The translations under genes and the position numbers were made by a program. The notes under the pieces are model-generated. The model made no database searches and was not told the origin of the DNA. It saw only the letters and a program-made list of their open reading frames with translations. Positions 27,017 through 38,717 of a stretch of DNA of 64,000 nt are shown here, piece after piece. Source of the stretch: Microlunatus elymi (lineage in GTDB: Bacteria; Actinomycetota; Actinomycetes; Propionibacteriales; Propionibacteriaceae); the NCBI RefSeq assembly GCF_007362775.1, contig NZ_CP041692.1, positions 2,170,001-2,234,000 of the forward strand. Reading direction: 5' to 3'. Every line of letters starts with the position of its first letter. Position 1 is the first letter of the stretch.

Positions 27017-28405
27017 ATGACGAGTCACGACTGGTTCGGGCTGGCCATCGCGTTGATCTTGGTGATCATCGCCGGCCTGCTCGCCGCGGCCGAGTCCGCG
27101 TTGCACTCCTTCTCCCGATCACGCGCCGAACGGCTGCTGGAAGAGGGCCGGCCGGGCGCCGCCCGGGTGCAACAGATCATGGAGGACCCGCCGCGCTACC
27201 TGAACACCGCACTGCTGCTGCGTACGGTGTTCGAGATCTGCTCGATCGTGCTGGTCGCGTTGGTCGTCTTCGGCGAATTCTCCGCCACCTGGTCGCGGAT
27301 GCTGGTGGCCGCCGGCAGCATGATCGTGATCAGTTTCATCTGCTGGGGCGTCGCCCCGCGCACCATCGGCCGGCAGCACGCCGACCGGATCGCGGCGGCG
27401 GTGGCCGGTCCGCTGGTCAAGATCACTGCGGTGCTCGGCCCGCTGCCGAAGTTGTTGATCATGATCGGCAACGCGCTCACGCCCGGTAAGGGATTCCGCG
27501 AGGGCCCGTTCTCCACCGAGGCCGAGTTGCGCGAGATGGTCGACCTGGCCGAGGCCAGTCAGCTGATCGAGTCCGGCGAGCGGGAGATGATCCACTCCGT
27601 CTTCGAGCTCGGCGACACCATCGTCAAGGAAGTGATGGTGCCGCGGACCGACATGGTCTACATCGAGGACAACAAGACGCTGCGGCAGGCGATGTCGCTG
27701 TGCCTGCGGTCGGGTTTCAGCCGGATACCGGTGATCGGTGACGGACTGGACGACGTGGTCGGCGTGCTCTACCTGAAGGACGTGATCCGGCGGGTGTACG
27801 ACTACCCCAAATCGGAAAGCACCGAGAAGGTCAGCCAGTTGATGCGCAAGCCGGAGTGGTGCCCGGACTCCAAGCCGATCGACGAACTGCTGCGGGAGAT
27901 GCAGCTCAAACGCAGCCACCTGGTGATCGTGGTGGACGAATTCGGCGGTACTGCGGGGATGGCCACGATCGAGGACATCCTGGAGGAGATCGTCGGCGAG
28001 ATCACCGACGAGTACGACCAGGAGAACACCGACATCACCGAGCTGGGCGAGGGCCGCTATCGGGTCTCCAGCCGGCTGCCGATCGACGAGCTCGGCGAAC
28101 TGTTCGGCCTCGAGCTGGACGACGAGGATGTGGAGACCGTCGGCGGTCTGATGGCCAAGCAGCTGAACAAGGTGCCGATCGCCGGCGCCGTGGTCAAATT
28201 CGCCGGGCTGGAATTGGTCGCCGAGCGTTCCACCGGCCGGCGGAACAAGATCGGCACTGTGGTGGTCGGCCTGCTGGACGCCGAGTCGGACGAGGGCGAG
28301 GATTCCGATGCCGGTGACGAGAACCGTACGATGGCTGCCGCCCGGATCGCCGCGAACTCCAAGACGACCGAGACCACGTCCGTCGACACAGCAAAGGCAT
28401 CATGA
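27017..28405 (+). CDS. hemolysin-C/CNNM-family transporter with CBS domains
   Basis: The 462-residue protein has an N-terminal DUF21/CNNM domain with helices at about 5-27, 70-95, 105-125 and 130-155. A paired CBS domain follows (VMVPRTDMVYIEDN, MIHSVFELGD, GFSRIPVIGDGLDDVVGVLYLKD, LVIVVDEFGGTAGMATIEDI). A CorC/HlyC-type C-terminal domain (YRVSSRLPIDELGELFGLEL) completes it. Related proteins mediate Mg or Co transport. It lies between ybeY and era as in many actinobacteria. ATG 27017 is 2 bp after the ybeY stop. Confidence 0.93.
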   Translation: MTSHDWFGLAIALILVIIAGLLAAAESALHSFSRSRAERLLEEGRPGAARVQQIMEDPPRYLNTALLLRTVFEICSIVLVALVVFGEFSATWSRMLVAAGSMIVISFICWGVAPRTIGRQHADRIAAAVAGPLVKITAVLGPLPKLLIMIGNALTPGKGFREGPFSTEAELREMVDLAEASQLIESGEREMIHSVFELGDTIVKEVMVPRTDMVYIEDNKTLRQAMSLCLRSGFSRIPVIGDGLDDVVGVLYLKDVIRRVYDYPKSESTEKVSQLMRKPEWCPDSKPIDELLREMQLKRSHLVIVVDEFGGTAGMATIEDILEEIVGEITDEYDQENTDITELGEGRYRVSSRLPIDELGELFGLELDDEDVETVGGLMAKQLNKVPIAGAVVKFAGLELVAERSTGRRNKIGTVVVGLLDAESDEGEDSDAGDENRTMAAARIAANSKTTETTSVDTAKAS

Positions 28406-28782
28406 CCGATCGCACCGATCCGGAGCCGCTCGAGAGACCGAGCGAACCCGAGGATCTCAAGATCATCACCCTGGCTCGTTCCGCTCTGGCCCGCTCCGCC
28501 AACGCCCAGTCCGGCCAGGGCGCCTGCCTGCGGGACACCGACGGCCGCACGTACGCCGGCACTCGAGTTGATCTTGATCATCTGAAGCTGTCCGCGATCC
28601 AGGTCGTCGTCGCGATGGCGGTCTCCTCCGGTGCCCTCGGCGTCGAGGCGGTGGCGGTGGCCGGCACCGGGCCGAGTGAAGATGATCTTGCTCTGATCGC
28701 CGATCTGCCGGGCGAACAGGTCACCGTCTGGCTGACCGACGGCCAGGGCACGGTTCAGGATCGGATCGACATCGATGACTGA
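28402..28782 (+). CDS. cytidine-deaminase-like protein, probably without zinc site
   Basis: The 126-residue protein resembles the N-terminal half of cytidine deaminases (ACLRDTDGRTYAG, LSAIQVVVAMAVSSGALGVEA). The zinc-binding HxE and PCxxC motifs are absent: the segment after LKLSAIQ has no His-Ala-Glu and no cysteine pair follows. A similar degenerate gene lies between the CBS gene and era in other actinobacteria. Catalysis is unlikely; a regulatory or structural role is possible but unknown. It overlaps the CBS stop by 4 bp and the era start by 8 bp. Confidence 0.75.
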   Translation: MTDRTDPEPLERPSEPEDLKIITLARSALARSANAQSGQGACLRDTDGRTYAGTRVDLDHLKLSAIQVVVAMAVSSGALGVEAVAVAGTGPSEDDLALIADLPGEQVTVWLTDGQGTVQDRIDIDD

Positions 28783-29695
28783 CTTCCGGTCCGGCTTCGC
28801 CTGCTTCGTCGGCCGGCCCAACGCCGGCAAATCGACGCTGACCAACGCGCTGGTGGGGACCAAGATCGCGATCGCGTCGTCCAAACCGCAGACCACCCGG
28901 CACGCGGTCCGGGGCATCGTCAACCGCGACGACGCCCAGTTGGTGCTGATCGACACCCCCGGATTGCACAAACCGCGGACGCTGCTCGGTGAGCGGCTCA
29001 ACGACCTGGTCCGGGAGACCTGGTCCGAGGTCGACGTGATCGGGGTCTGCCTGCCGGCGAACCAGAAGATCGGCCCCGGCGACAGCTACCTGGTGGGCGA
29101 GATCGCGCAGCTGCCGAACCGGCCGCGGCTGGTCGCGATCGCCACCAAGGCCGATCTGGTCAAGTCCGACCGGATGGCCGAACATCTGGTCCGGATCCAG
29201 GCGCTGGAGTCCGAGTTGGGCATCGAGTGGGCCCACATCGTGCCGGTGTCCGCGGTGGCCGGCGAGCAGTTGGACGTGCTCTGCGACCTGCTGGTTGAGC
29301 AGTTGCCGACCGGCCCGCAGCTCTACCCGGACGGTGAGATCTCCGACGAGCCGGAGGAGCAACTGGTCGCCGAGTTGATCCGCGAGGCCGCGCTGGAAGG
29401 CGTACGCGATGAGTTGCCGCACTCGATCGCGGTCGAGATCGACGAGATGGGGTTGCGGCCGGATCGTCCCGAGGACAAGCCGTTGCTGGACGTGTACGCG
29501 TCGATGATCGTCGAGCGCGAGTCGCAGAAGGGCATCGTGATCGGCCACCAGGGCAGCCGGCTGAAGGAGGTCGGCCAGTCCGCCCGGCGGCAGATCCAGG
29601 CCATCCTGGGCACCCCGGTCTACCTCAATCTCAAGGTCAAGGTGCTCAAGGACTGGCAGCGCGACGCGAAGCACCTCAATCGCCTCGGCTTCTGA
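28775..29695 (+). CDS. era: GTPase Era
   Basis: The 306-residue GTPase has G1 GRPNAGKST, G3 DTPGLHKP, G4 TKAD and G5-like SAVAGEQ. The C-terminal KH domain (VERESQKGIVIGHQGSRLKEVG) binds the 3' end of 16S rRNA. Era is an essential 30S assembly factor. The ribosome-associated operon phoH-ybeY-CBS-cdd-era ends here. All signature residues are present and length is normal. Confidence 0.97.
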   Translation: MTDFRSGFACFVGRPNAGKSTLTNALVGTKIAIASSKPQTTRHAVRGIVNRDDAQLVLIDTPGLHKPRTLLGERLNDLVRETWSEVDVIGVCLPANQKIGPGDSYLVGEIAQLPNRPRLVAIATKADLVKSDRMAEHLVRIQALESELGIEWAHIVPVSAVAGEQLDVLCDLLVEQLPTGPQLYPDGEISDEPEEQLVAELIREAALEGVRDELPHSIAVEIDEMGLRPDRPEDKPLLDVYASMIVERESQKGIVIGHQGSRLKEVGQSARRQIQAILGTPVYLNLKVKVLKDWQRDAKHLNRLGF

Positions 29696-29877
29696 AACGC
29701 CGGTCCGGCGCTGGCCCCGGAAACCTCCTGGTGACATGCTGAGGAGAGCCACTCCTGGCGCCATGCCGCGATCGGGACCGGCCGGGCCGTCCCGGACCGG
29801 CCGCTGATCGGGTACTCGGGGCGCACGGCGTGCCCGAGCGGCCGGAATGTTCGACAGCGACGAGGAAGGCGTGGTTC

Positions 29878-31302
29878 ATGTTCGGGCCGCAGAACGTCCG
29901 TAAGAGGTGGCGCGTCGACGAGATCACCATCACCAAACCCGACGTGATCAAACGGGCCATCGGAGCTGCTGCCATCGGCAACATCACCGAGTGGTACGAC
30001 TTCGGTGTCTACGGCTACCTGGCGACCACCATCGACAAGGTGTTCTTCCCCAATCAGAGCGGGGCAGTGGCTGCGGTGTTGACCGCGGCGCTGTTCGCGG
30101 TCGCCTTCCTGGTCCGGCCGTTCGGCGGCATGTTCTTCGGACCGTTGTCGGATCGGATCGGCCGGAACAAGGTGCTGGCGATCACCATGATCATGATGGC
30201 GCTGGGTACGTTCTGCATCGGCCTGGTGCCCTCGTACGCCGCGATCGGCCTGGCCGCACCGTTCCTGTTGCTGGCCTGCCGATTGGTGCAAGGCTTCTCC
30301 ACCGGCGGCGAGTACGGCAACGCGATGACCTTCATCGCCGAGTACGCACCCGATCGGCGGCGCGGATTCCTCGGCAGCCTGCTGGAGGTCGGGACCTTCA
30401 CCGGCTACCTGCTCGGCGCCAGCATCGCCACCGTGATGACCGCGGTGCTCAGTGATCAGCAGATGCTGTCCTGGGGTTGGCGGCTGCCGTTCTTCGTCGC
30501 ATTGCCGCTCGGCCTGATCGGCGTCTACCTGCGGACGAAGCTGGCCGACACTCCCGCGTATCTCCAACTGGAGAAGGAATCCGAGCAGTCGGAGCAGCAG
30601 AAGGCGAAGGAACCGGGCGAGTTCAAGAAGATCTTCAAGCTGTGGCCGAACATGCTCGCCTGCATCGGTCTGGTGCTCGCCTGGAACGTCACCAACTACA
30701 TGCTCACCGCGTACATGCCGACGTTCTTCTCCGAGATGGCCGACATCACCGGCAAGTCGACGGTCAGCGATGTGGCCTCGGAAGTGCTGCAGATCATCGT
30801 GATGGCGGTCTGTCTGGTGTTGATTCCGATCATCGGCAAGCTGTCCGACCGATTCGGCCGCAAGATCATCGTCCGGGCCGGTTCGGCGGCCTTGATCGTG
30901 TTGGCGATTCCGTCGATGTTGTTGATCACCAACGACTCGCTGGGCAGCATCCTCGGTGGCTTGTTGATCATGGGGCTGAGCCTGATCTGCTTCAGTGCGA
31001 CGATGCCGTCGACGCTGCCGTCGTTGTTCCCGACGGCGGTCCGGGCCGGCGCGTTGTCGATCGCCTTCAACATCTCGGTTTCGTTGTTCGGCGGCACCAC
31101 CTCGACGGTGATGAGTGCGCTGGTCGGCGCCACCCACAATCTGATGTGGCCGGCGTACTACCTGATGGCGGCCGGCGTGATCGGCTTCATCGCCATCCAC
31201 CGGGTGCCGGAGACCAACGGCCGTCCACTCTGGGGTTCCACCCCGGCCGCCTCATCCCGCGAGGAGGCCAAGGAGTTGGTGGAGGAGCTGGCGTCCCACT
31301 GA
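29878..31302 (+). CDS. MFS transporter of the metabolite:H+ symporter (ProP-like) family
   Basis: The 474-residue 12-helix transporter has the MHS-type start IGNITEWYDFGVYGYLATTI. The family motif between helices 2 and 3 is PFGGMFFGPLSDRIGRNKVL, and VQGFSTGGEYGNA is typical of the ProP/ShiA group. Substrates may be proline, betaine, shikimate or dicarboxylates. ATG 29878 has GAGGAAGG nine bases upstream. It is convergent with the double-GNAT gene and its TGA stop (31300-31302) lies inside palindrome A4. Confidence 0.9.
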   Translation: MFGPQNVRKRWRVDEITITKPDVIKRAIGAAAIGNITEWYDFGVYGYLATTIDKVFFPNQSGAVAAVLTAALFAVAFLVRPFGGMFFGPLSDRIGRNKVLAITMIMMALGTFCIGLVPSYAAIGLAAPFLLLACRLVQGFSTGGEYGNAMTFIAEYAPDRRRGFLGSLLEVGTFTGYLLGASIATVMTAVLSDQQMLSWGWRLPFFVALPLGLIGVYLRTKLADTPAYLQLEKESEQSEQQKAKEPGEFKKIFKLWPNMLACIGLVLAWNVTNYMLTAYMPTFFSEMADITGKSTVSDVASEVLQIIVMAVCLVLIPIIGKLSDRFGRKIIVRAGSAALIVLAIPSMLLITNDSLGSILGGLLIMGLSLICFSATMPSTLPSLFPTAVRAGALSIAFNISVSLFGGTTSTVMSALVGATHNLMWPAYYLMAAGVIGFIAIHRVPETNGRPLWGSTPAASSREEAKELVEELASH

Positions 31303-31352
31303 CTTGTCAGCCTGACAAGGCGCCAGAGCGCTTTGTCAGGCTGACAACTCGC
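31299..31352. repeat. 54-nt palindromic element, family A copy 4
   Basis: Arms 31299-31322 and 31329-31352 flank the loop CCAGAG. The ends CTGACTTGTCAG and CTGACAACTCGC retain the family core TTGTCAG/CTGACAA. The inner stem is CCTGACAAGGCG pairing with CGCTTTGTCAGG. It lies between convergent genes: the upstream transporter stop is in the left arm and the opposite gene's stop begins 2 bp after the right arm. Confidence 0.92.
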
Positions 31353-31353
31353 C

Positions 31354-32349
31354 TCAGAGGGCCAGTTGGTAGGAGTCGAAGATGCGGGACAAGCGGTAGC
31401 CGATCGCCTCGTTGACGTTGATCATGTAGCTGTTGTCGGCGTTGTTCCAGGTCTCGATCCGCTCGATCTGCGGCTCCGCGTCGGCCATCCAGCGCATCAT
31501 CTCGATCTTGAGCAGCATGCCGAGCCGGTGCCCGCGATGATCACGATGGACGGCGGTGTCGTACTGGTTTCCGAACGTCGGCTGGCTGGGCTGCACCATC
31601 ATCACCGTGTGGCCGCCGACCACGCCGGTATGCCGGTGCCGGGCGAAGATCCGATAGATGCGTTCGCCCTTCTGCTGGCCGGCGTACTCGAAGTCCTTCA
31701 GCCGCTGAAGATCGAACTTCTCGGGTTCGAATTCGAGTTCGCCCATCGGCGCGTCGTTGATCGCCGCGGTGACCTCGATCAGCTCGGCGAGAAGTTGATC
31801 ATCGGTCGGCACCTGGGTGCGAACCACCTCGTAGTCGGCGGCCGCCTGCCGGGCTTCGGCATACAGCGCAGCGACGTGGTCTTGATCGACCTTGGACGGC
31901 CACTGATAGCGCCGGGCATCGTGGCTGGCATAGCTGAAACCGTGCTGCTTGAGGAAGGCTGCGGCGCCGTCGTCGTCGGCGGCGCAGCCCAGCCAGACGG
32001 TACGTCGGCCGAGCTCGCGGGTCTGCCGCAGGAGCTCCGCCAGCATCGCGCTGCCGTGGCCCTGCCGACGCTGGTCGGGATGCACCGTGATCCCGCCGGT
32101 GACCAGATGCAGATTGTCCCGCTTGGGCACGCCGACATTGAGGACTCCGACCGGGTCGTCGTCCTCGCTCGGCCGATAGAGGTAGCGCTGATCGGGCTCC
32201 AGATCCCAGCCGTAGCGCAGCCAGCCTGCCGTCAGCTCCGGAGTGCCGGCAGGCGACTCCGGGTCATCGACCGCCTGGGCCGCGTTGCCGAGGTCGGTGA
32301 GCACGGCGACGGCCGCGGCGTCGTCCGGTCGTACGAGTTGGAATCCCAT
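31354..32349 (-). CDS. tandem double-GNAT N-acetyltransferase
   Basis: The 331-residue protein contains two GNAT folds. Domain 1 has acetyl-CoA motif A around VHPDQRRQGHGSAMLAELL; domain 2 has TAVHRDHRGHRLGMLLKIEMM with ETWNNADNSYMINVNEAIGYR. This duplicated architecture recalls mycothiol synthase (MshD), but the substrate-binding segments are not clear enough to call it that. It starts at ATG 32349 (MGFQLVRPDD). Two acetyl-CoA sites suggest one may be degenerate. Expression is probably monocistronic. Confidence 0.83.
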   Translation of the reverse strand: MGFQLVRPDDAAAVAVLTDLGNAAQAVDDPESPAGTPELTAGWLRYGWDLEPDQRYLYRPSEDDDPVGVLNVGVPKRDNLHLVTGGITVHPDQRRQGHGSAMLAELLRQTRELGRRTVWLGCAADDDGAAAFLKQHGFSYASHDARRYQWPSKVDQDHVAALYAEARQAAADYEVVRTQVPTDDQLLAELIEVTAAINDAPMGELEFEPEKFDLQRLKDFEYAGQQKGERIYRIFARHRHTGVVGGHTVMMVQPSQPTFGNQYDTAVHRDHRGHRLGMLLKIEMMRWMADAEPQIERIETWNNADNSYMINVNEAIGYRLSRIFDSYQLAL

Positions 32350-32445
32350 GGCACCAGCCTGCATCCCGGGTGGCGTCCGGTCCACGGGTTTTGCAGGATT
32401 GGCACCGACGCCTCGTCAGGCCGGCAGAACGCGCCGCGGCGACGG

Positions 32446-34137
32446 TTACTCGGGCGTCTTCACCCAGGCACCCGCATACGCCGGCAGGTCCCGATCGGTG
32501 CGTTCGGTGATGATCAACAACTCGCCGTCGGGCAGCGGCACCGGGATGTCGCCGAAGTTGGTGATCGAGACCCAGCCGCCCGGCCGGCGGAAGGCCAGCA
32601 CCTGATCCTCGGCGTCCAGCCACTCCAGTTCCTCGGCACCCTGCAGCCGGTGCCGCAACTCCATCGCCCGGCGATAGAGCTCCAGGGTCGAGCCCGGCTG
32701 GTCGGACTGCAGCTGTACGGCGTAGCGGCCGAACCACTCCGGCTGCGGCAGGTGTGAAGGTCCGGGCCCGAATCCGTACGACGGTCCGTCGACGGTCCAC
32801 GGCAGCGGCACCCGGCAGCCGTCCCGGCCGACATCCTCCCCGCCGGTGCGAAAGAAGGTCGGGTCCTGCCGCTGGTCGTCCGGGATCTCGGCGACCTCCG
32901 ACAGCCCCAACTCCTCACCCTGGTAGAGATATGCGCTGCCCGGCAGCGCGAGGGCCATCAGGGTTGCCGCGCGGGCCCGTTTGAGGCCGACCTCGAGGTC
33001 GACGCCGTCGGCCGGGCCGCCGGCGCGCAACCATTCCCGTCCGGCCGACGGCGACCACGGATCCTCCGCATCGTTCTGCGCGATCAGACCGAACCGGGTG
33101 ACGTGCCGGACCACGTCGTGGTTGGAGAACACCCAGGTGCTGGATGCGCCGGACTGCCGAGCAAGATCAAGATTCTCGGTGATGATCGTGCGGAACCGGT
33201 CGGCGTCCCACGGCGCCTGCAGCAGATCGAAGTTGAACGCCTGTCCCAGGCTTTCCGGGTGCGCGTATCGGATCCGCCGGTGCGCCGGCACCCAGGCCTC
33301 GGCGACCGCCGCCAACGGCGGTGCGTAGCTGTTGAACAGGCGGCGCCATTCGGCGTAGATCTCGTGCACCTCGTCGCGATCCCAGATCGGGTGCGCGCCC
33401 TCCGGGAAGCTCGTTCCGTCCTCCAGATCGGCTCGACTCGGCAACTCGTCGGGCAGGTCCTTGGTCAGCGCGTGGGCCACGTCGATGCGGAAGCCGTCGA
33501 CGCCTCGGTCGCCCCAGAACTTCAACGTGGCAAGGAAATCGGTGCGTACGTCCTCGTTCTGCCAGTTCCAGTCCGGCTGCTCGGGCGCGAACAGGTGCAG
33601 ATACCACTGGCCGTCGGGCACTCGGGTCCAGGCCGGGCCGCCGAAGATCGACTGCCAGTCCGACGGCGGCAGTTCACCGTCGGCACCGCGGCCGTCCCGG
33701 AAGATGTAGCGGTCGCGCTCCGGCGAGCCGGGTCCGGCAGCGACGGCCTGTTCGAACCAGGCGTGCCGGTTGGAGCTGTGATTCGGCACGATGTCGATGA
33801 TCAACTTGATCCCGGCCGCATGCAGCCGTTCGACCATCGCATCGAATTCGGGCAACGTGCCGATCCGCGGATCGATGTCGCGGTAGTCGTCCACGTCGTA
33901 GCCGCCGTCGGCCAACGCCGACGGATAGAACGGGCTCAGCCAGACGGCGTCGATGCCGAGCCGCTCCAGGTAGTCGATCCGGGAGATGATTCCCTGCAGG
34001 TCACCGATGCCGTCGCCGTTCGCGTCGGCGAAGCTGCGTGGGTAGATCTGATAGACGACCGCCTGCCGCCACCAGTCGGCGTCTGGGCCGTTCGGATCGG
34101 TGTTGGTTACGTCCTGGACGGGCTGAGTTGTGGTCAT
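32446..34137 (-). CDS. GH13 alpha-glucosidase / oligo-1,6-glucosidase
   Basis: The 563-residue cytosolic alpha-amylase-family enzyme begins DADWWRQAVVYQIYPRSF. Conserved regions include DIVPNHSSNRHAWF, GFRIDVAHAL with nucleophile Asp219, VAEAWV with acid/base Glu280, and SNHDVVRHV with Asp341. Such enzymes release glucose from malto- or isomalto-oligosaccharides or trehalulose. ATG 34137 is preferred to a 216-codon upstream extension without conserved content. No sugar regulator is adjacent. The enzyme could feed glycogen or trehalose metabolism. Confidence 0.92.
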   Translation of the reverse strand: MTTTQPVQDVTNTDPNGPDADWWRQAVVYQIYPRSFADANGDGIGDLQGIISRIDYLERLGIDAVWLSPFYPSALADGGYDVDDYRDIDPRIGTLPEFDAMVERLHAAGIKLIIDIVPNHSSNRHAWFEQAVAAGPGSPERDRYIFRDGRGADGELPPSDWQSIFGGPAWTRVPDGQWYLHLFAPEQPDWNWQNEDVRTDFLATLKFWGDRGVDGFRIDVAHALTKDLPDELPSRADLEDGTSFPEGAHPIWDRDEVHEIYAEWRRLFNSYAPPLAAVAEAWVPAHRRIRYAHPESLGQAFNFDLLQAPWDADRFRTIITENLDLARQSGASSTWVFSNHDVVRHVTRFGLIAQNDAEDPWSPSAGREWLRAGGPADGVDLEVGLKRARAATLMALALPGSAYLYQGEELGLSEVAEIPDDQRQDPTFFRTGGEDVGRDGCRVPLPWTVDGPSYGFGPGPSHLPQPEWFGRYAVQLQSDQPGSTLELYRRAMELRHRLQGAEELEWLDAEDQVLAFRRPGGWVSITNFGDIPVPLPDGELLIITERTDRDLPAYAGAWVKTPE

Positions 34138-34324
34138 GTCGTGAGCTGCTCCGGTCGTGACGAGATTGCTGATGCCCGTCAGCGTACGAGTGGTTCGACG
34201 CTGCCGTGAATCGGGGACTGAGCGGGCACCGGGCACAAGCGCATCTTGGGTGTTCTGCGCAAGCCTTTTGAGCCTGATCGAAAGACGGTCCGGACGCCCG
34301 AGATCTGTTGCAGGCTTGCCGAGT

Positions 34325-34340
34325 CCCGCGACAACGCGGG
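34325..34340. other. short perfect hairpin upstream of the first secreted paralogue
   Basis: CCCGCG-ACAA-CGCGGG is a 6-bp stem with a tetraloop, 28 bp before the ATG at 34369. It may lie in the 5' UTR and affect stability or translation. No promoter box is convincing in the 230-bp gap. Confidence 0.4.
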
Positions 34341-34368
34341 CGCAAGGGGTCAGAAGGGAATGATCAAG

Positions 34369-34884
34369 ATGAAGAACCGCACACTCGGACGTCGGGTAGC
34401 GGCAGCGGTGACCGGAGCCGCCCTGGTGGCCGGATCGGTGATCAGCATGACCGCACCGGCGCAGGCCTACAACCCGGATCCTTCGGTGAAGTCGATCAAA
34501 GTGAACACGTCCGGCTGCGGCTGCCGGCTGAACGACCCGTTCGACGACACCTACTTCGAGAAGGACGCCGGCGGCACCGGCCTGAAGATGGAACTGCGCA
34601 AGGACGGCTGGTACGTCGGCAAGGTCGAATTCCACCCGGCGGACGAAATCCTGTACTTCTACGACACCAGGAACGACGGCGACGGCTACTACGGGATCCT
34701 GCGCTGGTTCAACACCGACAACAACCGCTGGGTCACGATCTACTTCGCGCCGCCGTCCACCTCCAAGGTCGTCGACCAAGATCACTACAACCTCGACATC
34801 CCGGAGGGCAAGAAGGTCTACATCGAGTTGTACGACAACAGCTCTCGGACCGACTTCATCAAGAGCGCAACGGCCGTCGCCTGA
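34369..34884 (+). CDS. small secreted protein of unknown function (paralogue 1)
   Basis: The 171-residue exported protein has a Sec signal peptide (RVAAAVTGAALVAGSVISM, cleavage after APAQA near residue 26). The mature, polar protein contains CGCRLNDPFDDTYFEKD, KVEFHPADEILYFYDTRNDGDGYY and KKVYIELYDNS. The pattern DPxDxTYFxKDxGGT, G(K/W)YVGKxEFHP and YDTRxDGD is shared with the next gene, so both are paralogues. I do not recognise a family. Two cysteines (CGC) occur only in this copy. ATG 34369 has the purine-rich box AGAAGGG about 10 nt upstream. Confidence 0.85.
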   Translation: MKNRTLGRRVAAAVTGAALVAGSVISMTAPAQAYNPDPSVKSIKVNTSGCGCRLNDPFDDTYFEKDAGGTGLKMELRKDGWYVGKVEFHPADEILYFYDTRNDGDGYYGILRWFNTDNNRWVTIYFAPPSTSKVVDQDHYNLDIPEGKKVYIELYDNSSRTDFIKSATAVA

Positions 34885-34910
34885 GCCTCCATCCCAAGTC
34901 TTCTCCCGTC

Positions 34911-34949
34911 AGATCTCCGCCGCCGCATCGCAGCCGACGGCGGAGATCT
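34911..34949. terminator. hairpin between secreted paralogues
   Basis: AGATCTCCGCCG (34911-34922) pairs perfectly with CGGCGGAGATCT (34938-34949) around a 15-nt loop. It starts 27 bp after the first paralogue's stop. It lacks a strong T-tract, so it may be a terminator or an mRNA-stabilising processing hairpin that sets the ratio between the two proteins. Confidence 0.6.
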
Positions 34950-34972
34950 CCAATCAGGAAAGGAAAGCAGCC

Positions 34973-35467
34973 ATGTCAGGATCACGACGAGTTGCTCGCC
35001 GGATCGCCACGGCCGCGGTCGGGACCGGCCTGGTAGCCGGATCCGTACTCGCGCTCACCTCGCCGGCACAGGCGTACAGTCCGAACCCGGACGTCAACAC
35101 GATCAGGCTGTCCACCAACTCCAGCCACCAGCTGGACGACCCGGTCGACGGCACCTACTTCAAAAAGGACACCGGCGGCACCGCGGTCAAGATCGAACTT
35201 CGGCACCAGGGCAAGTACGTCGGCAAGATCGAGTTCCACCCGTACGGCGAGCTGCTCTACATCTACGACACCCGGGCCGACGGCGACAGCTTCTACGTCA
35301 AGGTGCAGAGCCCACACGCCGAAATGCTGAGGCTGAACCCGATGATGGGCAGCAACGGTCTGCTGGTGAAGAACCTGAGCTACGGCGAGGGCGATCCGGT
35401 CTACCTGACCGTCTACGACAGCACCTACGACCGGGATCAGATCGCCGTCGCCACCGGCATCGCCTGA
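34973..35467 (+). CDS. small secreted protein of unknown function (paralogue 2)
   Basis: The 164-residue exported protein has an Arg-rich N-terminus, a hydrophobic core TAAVGTGLVAGSVLAL and a cleavage site after SPAQA (about residue 34). The mature part repeats the paralogue 1 pattern: LDDPVDGTYFKKDTGGT, GKYVGKIEFHPYGELLYIYD and TRADGD. It lacks cysteines and differs after residue 110 (NPMMGSNGLLVKNL). GGAAAGGAAAG precedes the ATG. The tandem pair may make soluble, perhaps cell-surface, beta-rich proteins. No database identity is claimed. Confidence 0.85.
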   Translation: MSGSRRVARRIATAAVGTGLVAGSVLALTSPAQAYSPNPDVNTIRLSTNSSHQLDDPVDGTYFKKDTGGTAVKIELRHQGKYVGKIEFHPYGELLYIYDTRADGDSFYVKVQSPHAEMLRLNPMMGSNGLLVKNLSYGEGDPVYLTVYDSTYDRDQIAVATGIA

Positions 35468-35473
35468 TTCTGA

Positions 35474-38658
<3,185 letters not shown>

Positions 38659-38669
38659 CGCGAGCGCAT

Positions 38670-38717
38670 TGATCGGGTGAGAAACGTACCGACGACGGTG
38701 CGATTTTCACCCGATCA
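38670..38717. repeat. 48-nt palindrome supplying a stop codon (element C)
   Basis: Arms of 22 nt (38670-38691 and 38696-38717) begin TGATCGGGTGAGAAA and end TTTTCACCCGATCA, with loop ACGA. Inner ACCG/CGGT pairs close the stem. The right end provides the TGA stop of the leftward phosphotransferase gene. It sits between convergent genes. Confidence 0.85.
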
